A stretch of DNA of 64,000 nt, taken from NCBI GenBank assembly GCA_002483145.1, contig DLHJ01000004.1:124001-188000 (forward strand), read 5' to 3'. Below the pieces are notes generated by a model that worked only from the letters and a program-made list of their open reading frames with translations, was not told the origin of the DNA and ran no database searches. How positions within the stretch are numbered: position 1 is the first letter of the stretch; every line of letters starts with the position of its first letter. Shown here in pieces: positions 28,914 to 37,588 of the stretch. This DNA is from Cellvibrio sp. UBA7671. GTDB lineage: Bacteria > Pseudomonadota > Gammaproteobacteria > Pseudomonadales > Cellvibrionaceae. Made by a program: the position numbers and the translations under genes.

Positions 28914-29474
28914 TTAGAAATTGACACGGAGGCTTACGCCATACCCCATAACATCGTCCGCCGTGGAAATTTCCGCACCAACATCCACGCTTTCTTTGGC
29001 TTTGTAAAACGCCTCAATAAAATAACTATTGTCGGCTGAGTCAAATACATCTACACGGCTTACGCCGCCACCAAGCTCAAATTTCTCACCCAATTGTTGA
29101 CGCAAACCCAGCGTATACGCAGTACCGTTGTCATCAATACTCCATTCACCATCTTCGATATCAACGCGGGCATAACCTGCCTCAGCATAAATATTCGTAC
29201 TGCTACCCAAAGGCGCATGCACACCAAGCCCAAGCCCTGTGGTGGTCTGGGTGGATTCTTCAATCTTCGCCCGGCCGATATCGGCGGTAACGTAAAAAAC
29301 ATTCCCCAGCGCAACTGACAGCCCCAAGCCCAGAACCTCACCATCGTATTCTTCGCCATCGCTATCTATTTCAACTTTCCCCAAGCCAATATCAAAATGG
29401 CTATATGAGAAGTCTGCCGCATGGACATTTATTGCACACAAAAGTGCTGCGGCAGTGATTGCTTTTTTAAACAT
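28914..29474 (-). CDS. outer-membrane beta-barrel protein
   Basis: 186 residues with a signal peptide (MFKKAITAAALLCAINVHA) followed by alternating strands (FSYSHFDIGLGKVEID, VLGLGLSVALGNVFYVTADIG, YAEAGYARVDIEDG, YGVSLRVNF). The terminal Phe after VNF is the outer-membrane insertion signal. The size suggests an 8-strand barrel of the OmpA/OmpX-like type. Loops are rich in Asp and Glu. The start was moved to MFKKAI, preceded by GGGAACGGAA. The function is unknown; it is flanked by terminators and so is probably a single-gene transcript. Confidence 0.8.
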   Translation of the reverse strand: MFKKAITAAALLCAINVHAADFSYSHFDIGLGKVEIDSDGEEYDGEVLGLGLSVALGNVFYVTADIGRAKIEESTQTTTGLGLGVHAPLGSSTNIYAEAGYARVDIEDGEWSIDDNGTAYTLGLRQQLGEKFELGGGVSRVDVFDSADNSYFIEAFYKAKESVDVGAEISTADDVMGYGVSLRVNF

Positions 29475-29557
29475 ATTCCGTTCCCTAAAGTAAATCGCCC
29501 TCAAAAAAATCATGAAAAGCGGAGGGCTTTACACTTGTCATGATAAATACTCTTACT

Positions 29558-30748
29558 TCACAACACCGACACTATCGCCTTAGCCACATAATCCATTTTC
29601 TCTTTGCTCAAACCCGCCACACTGATGCGGCTAGTATCGGTCATATAAATGCTGTATTCGCTTTTTAGCGAATGCACTTGTTCCACACTCAACCCCAAAA
29701 ATGAAAACATACCGCGCTCTTGGGCGATAAAACTGAAATCGCGCCCCTGCTGCAAACCATTCAGCGATTGCACCAATTGCACACGCAAACCGGCGATACG
29801 CTCGCGCATCAGCGTCAGCTCATCACTCCAGACTTTGGTCAGCTCATCGCTGTGCAAAATAATATCGATCAGTGCAGCGCCGTGTGCAGGAGGCATGGAA
29901 TACAAAGCGCGGGTTACGCTCAGCAATTGGCTGTTACCAGCGTTAGCTTGTTGCTCATCGGCAAACACCAAACTCAAACTACCCGCGCGCTCGCGATATA
30001 AACCAAAGTTTTTGGAGAAAGATGTTGCGATCACTACTTCCGGCAAACGCGCCGCCATCAGACGCAAGCCATAAGTATCTTCTTCAAGACCTTCGCCAAA
30101 CCCCTGGTAGGCCATGTCGATAAACGGAATCACACCGCGCGCTTCCAACACATCGGCAACGTGGTCCCACTGCGCGCGCGACAAATCCGCACCGCTTGGG
30201 TTGTGGCAGCAGGCGTGGAGCAAAATTAAATCACCGCGCGGGATTTCGTTGATGGTGGCGAGCATAGCCGCAAAATCAATGCTGTGGGTGCTGTAGTCGT
30301 AGTAAGGATATTCGCGAAGCTTCAAACCGGCACTGCCCAATAGCGGTACATGGTTCGCCCAGGTAGGGATGCTCACCCATAAACTGGCGCCGGGTTTGGC
30401 GCGCTGGATCAACTCTGCCGCTACACGCAATGCGCCGCAGCCGCCGGGAGTTTGGATGGTACGCACGCGCTTGGCCGCTACGGCTGGGTGATCTGCACCG
30501 TAAATCAACTGCGTAACAGCTTCATTGGCACCGGGGTAACCCGCGGGTGGCGTGTAAGCCTTGCTGGTCTCGCGGGCGATGCGCAATTTTTCCGCCTCTG
30601 CCACAGCCTTCATAATTGGCGTTATCCCTGCATCATTTTTGTACACCCCTACGCCCAGATCGACCTTGTTCGGGTTGGTATCATTCGCGTAGGCAATACT
30701 TAATCCCAGGATAGGATCGGCAGGTAACAGAGGAAGGGATTCAAACAT
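29558..30748 (-). CDS. aspartate/aromatic-amino-acid aminotransferase (class I)
   Basis: 396 residues, the usual length for AspC/TyrB. Signatures are DLGVGVYKND near the N-terminus, GYPGANEAV, QTPGGCGALRVAAEL, HACCHNPSGADL and the PLP lysine in ATSFSKNFGLYRERAG, with the substrate Arg in SRISVAGL near the end. It transfers amino groups between 2-oxoglutarate and aspartate or aromatic amino acids in the cytoplasm. AspC and TyrB activities cannot be separated from sequence alone. It is divergent from the cobT operon. Confidence 0.9.
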   Translation of the reverse strand: MFESLPLLPADPILGLSIAYANDTNPNKVDLGVGVYKNDAGITPIMKAVAEAEKLRIARETSKAYTPPAGYPGANEAVTQLIYGADHPAVAAKRVRTIQTPGGCGALRVAAELIQRAKPGASLWVSIPTWANHVPLLGSAGLKLREYPYYDYSTHSIDFAAMLATINEIPRGDLILLHACCHNPSGADLSRAQWDHVADVLEARGVIPFIDMAYQGFGEGLEEDTYGLRLMAARLPEVVIATSFSKNFGLYRERAGSLSLVFADEQQANAGNSQLLSVTRALYSMPPAHGAALIDIILHSDELTKVWSDELTLMRERIAGLRVQLVQSLNGLQQGRDFSFIAQERGMFSFLGLSVEQVHSLKSEYSIYMTDTSRISVAGLSKEKMDYVAKAIVSVL

Positions 30749-30910
30749 GGCAAACTCCAGACGTATTCAGCAAAATCGATGAAAAAACAGGGCGCGATTA
30801 TACGCCGGGAATTGGGTAACGGCTTACCAGCGACTTAAAGTCAGGTAAATAAGCCGTCAGAAATGGCCAGATATGATAAGTTGCGCGGCCTCACAAAAGG
30901 AAACTGAGCT

Positions 30911-31945
30911 ATGACATTTGACTGGCAAATAGCGCCGCTAAATCGCGACCTGATACCTGAAATACAGGAACGCATCGACCAAAAAACCAAACCTCTCGGC
31001 GCCCTCGGCCAGCTAGAACAGCTCGCCCTGCAGATCGCCCTGGTGCAACAGCGCAAACGCCTCAGCATTGAGCGGCCACTCATGTTGGTATTCGCCGCCG
31101 ACCACGGCATTGCAGAAGAAGGTGTCAGCATCGCCCCCAGCAGTGTCACCCAACAAATGGTGCGCAATTTTTTAGCGGGCGGCGCCGCGATCAATTGTTT
31201 TTGCCGCACCAACCATATCCCGCTCAAAGTGATTGATGCCGGGATTAAAGATGAAATCAAACCTGCACCCTCGGCATTGATCGTCCAGCGCATCGCCGCA
31301 GGCACACGCAATTTTGCCCACGAACCGGCGATGACATTGGCGCAAGCCGAGCGCGCGCTGACATTGGGAAAAGAATTTGCGGAAGGCGAAATCGCGGCAG
31401 GTTCCAATTTATTAGCCTTTGGTGAAATGGGTATCGGCAATAGCAGTTCTGCTGCGGCCATACTGGCTGCCATCAGTAATGCCCCGGTAGAAACGTGTGT
31501 CGGTTTGGGCACCGGTATTAATGACCAACAACTCGCGAAAAAAATTGCGCTAGTTGCTCAAGCGGTAGCGCGAATCGAAGATAAATCGCCGCTCAATATT
31601 TTGTGTGAAGTCGGTGGTTTTGAAATCGCACAAATCTGCGGTGCTATGCTCGCCACCGCGCAAGCATGCCGGTTGATTGTGGTGGATGGTTTTATTGTTA
31701 CTGCTGCTGCACTACTGGCGGTAACCATTAATCCACACGCGCGCGACTACATGATCTTCGCACACCAATCGGAAGAAGCAGGCCATCAATTAATGCTGCG
31801 TTTGTTAGATGCAAAACCCTTATTGAATTTGGGTTTGCGTTTGGGCGAAGGCACAGGCGGAGCACTGGCGATGCCGATTATCCAAGCGGCGGTGAGTTTT
31901 TATAATCAGATGGCCACCTTTGAAAGTGCCGGTGTGAAAGTGTGA
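30911..31945 (+). CDS. cobT: CobT, nicotinate-nucleotide-dimethylbenzimidazole phosphoribosyltransferase
   Basis: 344 residues with KTKPLGALGQLEQLA, FAADHGIAEEGVS, GGAAINCFCR, GEMGIGNSSSAAAI and the catalytic Glu in LGLRLGEGTGGALAMP. It makes alpha-ribazole phosphate from dimethylbenzimidazole, the first step of assembling the cobalamin lower ligand. A ribosome-binding site AAGGAAA lies 7-13 bases before the ATG. cobS follows with a GTGA overlap. No cobalamin riboswitch is visible in the 162-base upstream region, so control must be different. Confidence 0.95.
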   Translation: MTFDWQIAPLNRDLIPEIQERIDQKTKPLGALGQLEQLALQIALVQQRKRLSIERPLMLVFAADHGIAEEGVSIAPSSVTQQMVRNFLAGGAAINCFCRTNHIPLKVIDAGIKDEIKPAPSALIVQRIAAGTRNFAHEPAMTLAQAERALTLGKEFAEGEIAAGSNLLAFGEMGIGNSSSAAAILAAISNAPVETCVGLGTGINDQQLAKKIALVAQAVARIEDKSPLNILCEVGGFEIAQICGAMLATAQACRLIVVDGFIVTAAALLAVTINPHARDYMIFAHQSEEAGHQLMLRLLDAKPLLNLGLRLGEGTGGALAMPIIQAAVSFYNQMATFESAGVKV

Positions 31946-32709
31946 AGCAACAGCTCAATTTATTTTTTCTCGCGCTGGGATTTTTTAGCCGCATCCCCAT
32001 GCCTGCATGGATCGACTACTCAGCGGAAAACCTCAACCGTGCGAGCCGTTACTTCACGTTAGTCGGTTGGCTGTTGGGCGGATTAGTTGCCCTGGTTTTT
32101 CTTGCTGCCAATTATCTCTTTTCCAATTCCATCAGCCTTTGGCTGGCAATGGTTTTTAGTTTGCTACTCACCGGCGCCTTTCACGAAGATGGCCTTGCCG
32201 ATACCGCCGATGGATTTGGCGGTGCCTTTGTGCGCGAGAAAAAAATCAGCATTATGAAAGACAGCCGCATCGGCACTTACGGTGCAGCGGCGCTGGTGAT
32301 GGCACTGCTGGGGAAGTATCTTCTGCTGATTGAAAACACCCAAATCGCGCTGGGCATATTTATCGCCTATACACTATCGCGCGCAGTCGCCGCAAGCTTG
32401 GTATTTGATATGCGCTATGTTGCCGATGAGGATGGCAGCAAAAGCAAACCGCTGGCAAATAACCAATCCAAAACCGATTTGGTTATTTTATTAGCAACCT
32501 GCTTGCCGATATTTTTTCTACTGCCTTGGCAAAAAGCGATTTTAATAATCGCCACATTGATTGTGGTTCGATACGCCGCAAAATTCTATTTTCAAAAACA
32601 GATTGGCGGTTATACCGGCGATTGTTTGGGCGCAGCGCAACAGATTAGTGAAATGGTAATTTATGCAGTACTGCTAATTCATCTTGGTCAACTGAATATT
32701 ACTTGGTGA
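31942..32709 (+). CDS. cobS: CobS, adenosylcobinamide-GDP ribazoletransferase
   Basis: 255 residues, a polytopic inner-membrane enzyme joining adenosylcobinamide-GDP and alpha-ribazole to give adenosylcobalamin. Hallmarks are GFFSRIPMP, ARASRYF-like NRASRYFTLVGWLLGG, TGAFHEDGLADTADGFGG, IMKDSRIGTYGA and GGYTGDCLGAAQQI. It starts with GTG, overlapping the cobT stop by four bases. Its 3' end overlaps the end of a small minus-strand gene by 11 bases. Confidence 0.94.
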   Translation: MKQQLNLFFLALGFFSRIPMPAWIDYSAENLNRASRYFTLVGWLLGGLVALVFLAANYLFSNSISLWLAMVFSLLLTGAFHEDGLADTADGFGGAFVREKKISIMKDSRIGTYGAAALVMALLGKYLLLIENTQIALGIFIAYTLSRAVAASLVFDMRYVADEDGSKSKPLANNQSKTDLVILLATCLPIFFLLPWQKAILIIATLIVVRYAAKFYFQKQIGGYTGDCLGAAQQISEMVIYAVLLIHLGQLNITW

Positions 32710-32959
32710 TGTGATACTGCTTTTCGCCAGTTTCTTCATCGTAATTCTGACCATCCCGTTTTGCTTTTTTCTCTATATACACTTCAGGCTGTTTAAGCGG
32801 TTCCAGATCCATTGTTTTATGGGTAACACCTTCAAAAATCGTAGCCCACAGCTCTTTATTGGGTCGCTTTCTGCGTAAATGCGCAATAAACTTTACCGCG
32901 ATGTATATCGCCAAAAAGAACCCAAAAACCAAACCAAATTGAATATAAATATCGGACAT
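32699..32959 (-). CDS. small single-pass membrane protein
   Basis: 86 residues with one N-terminal helix (FGLVFGFFLAIYIAVKFIAHL), a basic stop-transfer segment (RRKRPNK) and a charged cytoplasmic tail ending EKQYHITK. GAGGGA before the ATG supports it as a real gene. It sits antisense between cobS and cobU, overlapping the cobS 3' end by 11 bases, and thus interrupts the cobalamin gene run. No family was recognised. Confidence 0.6.
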   Translation of the reverse strand: MSDIYIQFGLVFGFFLAIYIAVKFIAHLRRKRPNKELWATIFEGVTHKTMDLEPLKQPEVYIEKKAKRDGQNYDEETGEKQYHITK

Positions 32960-33030
32960 CGCATTTTCCCTCAGCCTTGGTTTAACGGTTATGGTGATGC
33001 CTGGTTATTATTCAAGCTCCAACATCCAAA

Positions 33031-33567
33031 ATGACTGGATCCAATATGATTACGTTAGTGTTAGGCGGCGCCCGCTCAGGTAAATCGCGCATTGCACAGG
33101 AGCTGGCAAGTGCCAGCGCATTGCCTGTGGTGTATATCGCCACCGCAACCGCGTTAGATGACGAGATGGCAACGCGAATTGAACATCACCAACACAATCG
33201 CCCAAGTGAATGGCGCCTGCGCGAATGCCCGTTGAATTTAGCCTCCGCATTGCAAGAAGAAACCCAGCAACCGCAAACCATATTGGTAGATTGTTTAACA
33301 CTCTGGCTTAACAACCAATTGTTTGAATATCCCGAGCAAGATTTTTCCGTTTTGTTTGATGCACTCGTTAATAGCCTGAGTGCGAACAACGCCAACGTAA
33401 TTTTTGTTGCCAATGAAGTGGGGCTGGGAATAATTCCGCTGGGTGAAGTGAGCCGGAAATTTGTGGATGAAGCAGGCCGATTAAATCAACAACTCGCACA
33501 AATCGCTGACAAAGTATTGTTTGTCGCCGCCGGTTTACCTTTAGCATTAAAAGACAACACCAAATGA
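33031..33567 (+). CDS. cobU: CobU/CobP, adenosylcobinamide kinase/guanylyltransferase
   Basis: 178 residues with P-loop GGARSGKSRIAQ, YIATATALDDEMATRIEHHQ containing the guanylyl-accepting His, EWRLRECP, VDCLTLWLNNQL and NEVGLGIIP. It phosphorylates adenosylcobinamide and converts it to the GDP form used by CobS. It starts at ATG (MTGSNMITLVLGG), and its stop overlaps the start of the phosphatase gene (ATGA). Confidence 0.94.
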   Translation: MTGSNMITLVLGGARSGKSRIAQELASASALPVVYIATATALDDEMATRIEHHQHNRPSEWRLRECPLNLASALQEETQQPQTILVDCLTLWLNNQLFEYPEQDFSVLFDALVNSLSANNANVIFVANEVGLGIIPLGEVSRKFVDEAGRLNQQLAQIADKVLFVAAGLPLALKDNTK

Positions 33568-34193
33568 CTTCTACAATCATCACACTAGTGAGGCACGGAA
33601 AAGTCGCAGGCCCCGCCGCGCTTTACGGCCGCACAGATATCGCACTCAGTGCAGCAGGCCATAACGATTTAACGCACGCGTTAAATAATCTGCACATGCA
33701 AACGCCCATCCACCATCTAATCAGTTCACCACGTTTGCGCTGCTTCCAAGTCGCACAAGAATTTTCCGCGCAATATAAAATTCCGTTGCACACTGAAGAC
33801 AATCTACAAGAAATGGATTTCGGTATCTGGGATGGAATCCCGTTTGATGAGCTGGGCGATGAATGGAAAAACATTGAAGCCTTCTGGGAATCACCTCACT
33901 TCATGCAACCACCAGAAGGTGAATCACTAACCGATTTCGCAGCGCGGGTTATCACCAGCTGGGAATCACTAATCAACAACAATAAATCTGGGCATCACGC
34001 AATAATTTGTCACGGCGGCGTTATCCGAATTATTATCGCTCACATACTAAAACTGGATTGGCGCAACCCTGCCCTATTCAAACAATTGCAGATTGATTAC
34101 ACGAGTTGCACACGAATTGAGATTGGCAATTATGAGAAGGCCGTGCCGGTTATTAAGTGGATTGGATTTTGTGATCTCAACACTCGTCCATAG
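33564..34193 (+). CDS. cobC: histidine phosphatase family, probable alpha-ribazole phosphatase CobC
   Basis: 209 residues with the catalytic LVRHGKV near the N-terminus, YGRTDIALSAAG, SSPRLRCFQVAQEFS, the acid-region QEMDFGIWDG and a second His in CHGGVIR. The family removes phosphate from alpha-ribazole-5'-phosphate. The specific assignment is drawn from the four-base overlap with cobU and the preceding cobT and cobS. Confidence 0.85.
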   Translation: MTSTIITLVRHGKVAGPAALYGRTDIALSAAGHNDLTHALNNLHMQTPIHHLISSPRLRCFQVAQEFSAQYKIPLHTEDNLQEMDFGIWDGIPFDELGDEWKNIEAFWESPHFMQPPEGESLTDFAARVITSWESLINNNKSGHHAIICHGGVIRIIIAHILKLDWRNPALFKQLQIDYTSCTRIEIGNYEKAVPVIKWIGFCDLNTRP

Positions 34194-34305
34194 CTAATCA
34201 ACTCATTACACTTTAGTTCACACCTCACTCACCAAATTCCGCTAAAATTCCCCTGTTTATCTTTAGATAGAACCTGCAATACACCCCAATACCAACGGAC
34301 ACACT

Positions 34306-35730
34306 GTGGAACCTTTAAATACCGATCAACTCCAAACCCTACCGGATCACAATCAAAGCCTGGTTGCGCGTACCCTGCATGAATGGAAACAACTGGCAGT
34401 GCTAGGCGCGCCTATTTTGATTGCACAGTTGGCGCAGATGGCGAATGGGGTTATCGATACGGTGATGGCAGGCCATGCAAGCGCAGAAGATTTGGCAGGT
34501 GTGGCGATTGGTGCAAGCCTGTGGGTGCCGGTGTTGTTATTTTTTGCGGGTGTGTTGAGTGCGTTGCAGCCTACGATCTCCGGGCACCGTGGTGCGGGGG
34601 AATTGCAAAAAATTATGCCTACAACCTGGCAGGGAATTTATATTGCGCTTGTGGCCATGGTGGTGATGGTTTTATTGCTGGTGAATACTCAACCGGTGCT
34701 GCGAATTTTACAACTTGATGCAGTGACAGCCGCGATTGCTGATGGTTATCTAGATGCGTTTGCCTGGGGCGTACCTGCGCTGCTGCTGTTGACGGCGCTG
34801 CGCGGCTTGACCGATGGCTTGGGGCATACGCGCGTTATCATGGTGTTTTCTTTAATCAGCACACTGCTAAACCTGCCACTCAATTACATTTTTATTTACG
34901 GATTTGATTTTATTGTTTTTCAAGTACCGGCCATGGGCGGAATCGGTTGCGGTTGGGCGACGAGTATTGCCAACTGGGTTGCCACACTTGCACTGCTTGT
35001 TTATTTAAATCGCAGTGCGACCTTCAAAAACTTTCATTTGATTGGTGATTGGGTTGCACCTGCGAAATCAGAAATCGCCCGCCTGCTGAAATTGGGATTG
35101 CCGATTGGTTTTACCATGTTTATTGAAGTGAGCATGTTTTGCATGATCGCACTGTTTCTTGCACCATTGGGATCAACAACCGTTGCAGGCCATCAAATCG
35201 TACTCAATGTGACCTCGGTATTATTTATGCTGCCGCTGAGTTTGGGCATGGCCTTAACACTGCGTATCAGCTTTTTAGTCGGCGCCGCTGACCATGACGA
35301 AGCGCGCTTGCTTGCCCGCAGTTCACTTTTGCTAGCGGTGGGCATTAGCTGCATTAATGCGCCGATTTTATTTTTTGGGCGCGAATGGCTCGCCGGTTTA
35401 TACACATCAGATATGAGTGTTCAACAGGTTGCAACCACATTATTTATGCTCGCCGCCCTATTCCAAATCGTCGATGTTATTCAGGTCACCATGATCAACG
35501 TACAGCGCGGCTACAAGGATACCAAAACCCCGATGTTTATCATGCTGCTGTCATTCTGGGGCATTTGTTTACCGCTCGGTTATGTGCTGACTTTCAAAGA
35601 TTGGCTAACAGCACCCTTGGGTGCTCCCGGCTTTTGGATGGCATTAATTGCCGGATTGACCTGCGCAGCGCTTTTATTAACCGTGCGGATGTTTAGATTT
35701 CGGCCTGCAAATTTTTCCACTCGCGAATAA
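34306..35730 (+). CDS. MATE family efflux transporter, NorM-like
   Basis: 474 residues, about 12 membrane helices in two related halves. Recognisable runs are LGAPILIAQLAQMANGVIDTVMAGHASAEDLAGVAIGASLW and, in the second half, IGFTMFIEVSMFCMIALFLAPLG followed by AGHQIVLN. NorM-type pumps export cationic drugs in exchange for sodium or protons. The start is GTG at 34306, with no strong ribosome-binding site seen. A dispersed palindromic repeat follows the stop. Confidence 0.9.
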   Translation: MEPLNTDQLQTLPDHNQSLVARTLHEWKQLAVLGAPILIAQLAQMANGVIDTVMAGHASAEDLAGVAIGASLWVPVLLFFAGVLSALQPTISGHRGAGELQKIMPTTWQGIYIALVAMVVMVLLLVNTQPVLRILQLDAVTAAIADGYLDAFAWGVPALLLLTALRGLTDGLGHTRVIMVFSLISTLLNLPLNYIFIYGFDFIVFQVPAMGGIGCGWATSIANWVATLALLVYLNRSATFKNFHLIGDWVAPAKSEIARLLKLGLPIGFTMFIEVSMFCMIALFLAPLGSTTVAGHQIVLNVTSVLFMLPLSLGMALTLRISFLVGAADHDEARLLARSSLLLAVGISCINAPILFFGREWLAGLYTSDMSVQQVATTLFMLAALFQIVDVIQVTMINVQRGYKDTKTPMFIMLLSFWGICLPLGYVLTFKDWLTAPLGAPGFWMALIAGLTCAALLLTVRMFRFRPANFSTRE

Positions 35731-35750
35731 AGTGGCAAAAGCTAAATTAC

Positions 35751-35821
35751 TCGTCATACCTGCGAACGCAGGTATCCAGACAATTGATGTTTATGGATAC
35801 CCGCGTTCGCGGGCATGACGA
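35751..35821. repeat. dispersed REP-like double palindrome
   Basis: TCGTCATACCTGCGAACGCA... (35751-35778) and its near-complement ending ...GGCATGACGA (35794-35821) form 28-base arms with three mismatches. Each arm holds its own small hairpin (ACCTGCGAACGCAGGT; CCCGCGTTCGCGGG). A partial copy lies at 59261-59287. This motif class (GTCAT-CC-GCG-AACGC-GG) is common between proteobacterial genes. Confidence 0.8.
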
Positions 35822-35920
35822 AGGTGTATTATCAGAAATCGCCTTAATGCAAGTAGCGGCGATTAATTGATGGCTTCCCACAAAAGCAGAATTGAAAGCT
35901 GCTTAAATACTGGAGTTACT

Positions 35921-37252
35921 ATGAAAAACCTACGGAGTTTATTTCCCGTTATTTGTGGCATGAGCCTTGTTGCCTGCGCCCAGGTTGCAGAACCCAACAA
36001 AAACGATGCACAGAGCACACCACAAAAAAATCAAAGTGTGCAAACAACAACTAGAGCCAACACCACAATTAATACCAACGCCGCGCAAGTTCCGGTGGCT
36101 GCACCTATGCTGACGCAAAAAGAATTTTCTGCTTGTTTAACTGCATTTTCGGCAAAAGCCAAAGCGGCGGGCATTTCACAAAATACAATCAATAGCAGCC
36201 TTGCCAAAGCAGAACTTAATACACAAGTATTGGAACTGGATCGCAAGCAGCCTGAATTCACCACCAGCTTTGCCGATTATTTTAATCGCCGCGTCACCGA
36301 GCAGCGTGTTGTACAAGGCCGCGCACTCTTGATTAAACATAAGGATTTATTCGCACGCGTTGAACAGGAATACGGTGTGCCTGCTGCTTATTTGGTTTCG
36401 TTTTGGGGATTGGAAACCAATTTCGGCAGTTACTTCGGCAATATTCCGGTTGTCGATTCCCTCGCCACACTTGCCTGCGATGCGCGCCGCAGTACTTTTT
36501 TTACCATCGAATTAATAAACGCGCTGCGCATTTTGGATGAAGGTGCAATCGCACCGAATAAAATGAAGGGCTCCTGGGCGGGCGCCATGGGACATGTGCA
36601 ATTTATGCCATCGTCCTTCTTAAAAAATGCCGTGGATTTTGATGGCGACCACAAGCGCGATTTATGGAACAGCACACCAGATGCCATGGCATCTGCAGCA
36701 AATTTTTTGAAAAACCTTGGTTGGCAAACGGAAGGACGTTGGGGGCGTGAAGTTAAATTACCAAAAGATTTCCCCTTCCTTGAAGCAGGTTTAAAAAATA
36801 ATAAATCGATTGCAGAATGGACCAAGCTCGGCGTTACACGCGCCGACAACTCTCCACTACCGCAAGCGGATATGAACGCGTCACTGCTAGTACCTTCTGG
36901 CCACGAAGGTCCGGCATTTTTGGTGTACGACAATTTCAATGTGATTATGCGTTGGAACCGTTCTGAATTTTACGCGATTGCCGTTGGCCAGCTCGCCGAC
37001 CAGATCGCGGGCGGTGGAAAATTATTACAACCGCCACCGGTAGATGCTCCGCGTTTGCACCGCGACCAAGTCATCGCGCTGCAACAACAACTCAACAACA
37101 AAGGCTTCAGCCTCGGCACACCCGACGGCATATTAGGCCCAGCAACGCGCCGTGCCATCGGTGAATTCCAACACCAGCAAGGCATGATCGCCGACGGTTT
37201 CCCCGGCACCCAAGTGCTCGGTTTACTCGGAATAAAAGTGGTAAAACACTAA
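35921..37252 (+). CDS. lytic murein transglycosylase, MltB family, with peptidoglycan-binding domain
   Basis: About 443 residues. A lipoprotein signal (MSLVACAQ) and a Gln/Asn/Thr-rich linker lead to the MltB-type domain with the catalytic Glu in SFWGLETNFGSYFG, WAGAMGHVQFMPSSF and MRWNRSEFYAIAVG. A C-terminal PG_binding_1 domain follows (QLNNKGFSLGTPDGILGPATRRAIGEFQ). It cleaves glycan strands to 1,6-anhydro ends at the outer-membrane inner face. The start was moved to MKNLRSLF, preceded by GGAG, because the signal peptide starts there. Confidence 0.92.
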   Translation: MKNLRSLFPVICGMSLVACAQVAEPNKNDAQSTPQKNQSVQTTTRANTTINTNAAQVPVAAPMLTQKEFSACLTAFSAKAKAAGISQNTINSSLAKAELNTQVLELDRKQPEFTTSFADYFNRRVTEQRVVQGRALLIKHKDLFARVEQEYGVPAAYLVSFWGLETNFGSYFGNIPVVDSLATLACDARRSTFFTIELINALRILDEGAIAPNKMKGSWAGAMGHVQFMPSSFLKNAVDFDGDHKRDLWNSTPDAMASAANFLKNLGWQTEGRWGREVKLPKDFPFLEAGLKNNKSIAEWTKLGVTRADNSPLPQADMNASLLVPSGHEGPAFLVYDNFNVIMRWNRSEFYAIAVGQLADQIAGGGKLLQPPPVDAPRLHRDQVIALQQQLNNKGFSLGTPDGILGPATRRAIGEFQHQQGMIADGFPGTQVLGLLGIKVVKH

Positions 37253-37270
37253 CTTGCGCGGATAAATAAA

Positions 37271-37513
37271 ATGATCAGCTGCAACCAACACGACTATATC
37301 GAAATCGTCTGCATGTACCACTACCCGATTAAGCTCACGCTAAAATCGGGTGACATCATCGAGGGAATTGCGTTGGACACACAGCGCAATGACCAGCGCG
37401 ATGAATGCATAAAAATTGATATTGAAGGCGTTGAGCAGCTGGTGGTTTTGGAGGAAATTAAAATGTTGGAAGTTATGGTGGAGAATCCACACCTGCAGAA
37501 AGTTACATTTTAA
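37271..37513 (+). CDS. rof: Rof, Rho-binding antiterminator family
   Basis: 80 residues with the Rof pattern: CNQHDYIEIVCMYHYPIKLTLKSGDIIEGIALDTQ, then DECIKIDIEGVEQLVVLEEIKMLEV. Rof is a small Sm-like barrel that binds Rho and blocks its access to RNA. It lies 18 bases after the transglycosylase stop, likely in the same transcript, and a strong terminator follows. Identity to E. coli Rof is low, so the activity is inferred from the family. Confidence 0.8.
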   Translation: MISCNQHDYIEIVCMYHYPIKLTLKSGDIIEGIALDTQRNDQRDECIKIDIEGVEQLVVLEEIKMLEVMVENPHLQKVTF

Positions 37514-37537
37514 TAAGCAAATTGTTTTTGCCTTCAA

Positions 37538-37570
37538 AAAAAACGGCTGACAAATTATCAGCCGTTTTTT
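37538..37570. terminator. bidirectional intrinsic terminator
   Basis: AAAAAACGGCTGA (37538-37550) pairs with TCAGCCGTTTTTT (37558-37570) around a 7-base loop, with A and T tracts at the ends. It serves both rof and the convergent M2 peptidase gene. Confidence 0.9.
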
Positions 37571-37588
37571 GTTTGACTCAACCTTTTT

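Noticed and set aside
30749-30910. Cobalamin riboswitch before cobT
   Set aside because: No B12-box-like sequence is present and the region is only 162 bases long.
30841-31512. 223-codon open frame antisense to cobT
   Set aside because: cobT is certain from its motifs; this frame is rich in Ser, Ala and Pro as expected from antisense reading.
36430-36939. 169-codon open frame antisense to the lytic transglycosylase
   Set aside because: It has no ribosome-binding site or recognisable motif and lies inside a confident gene.
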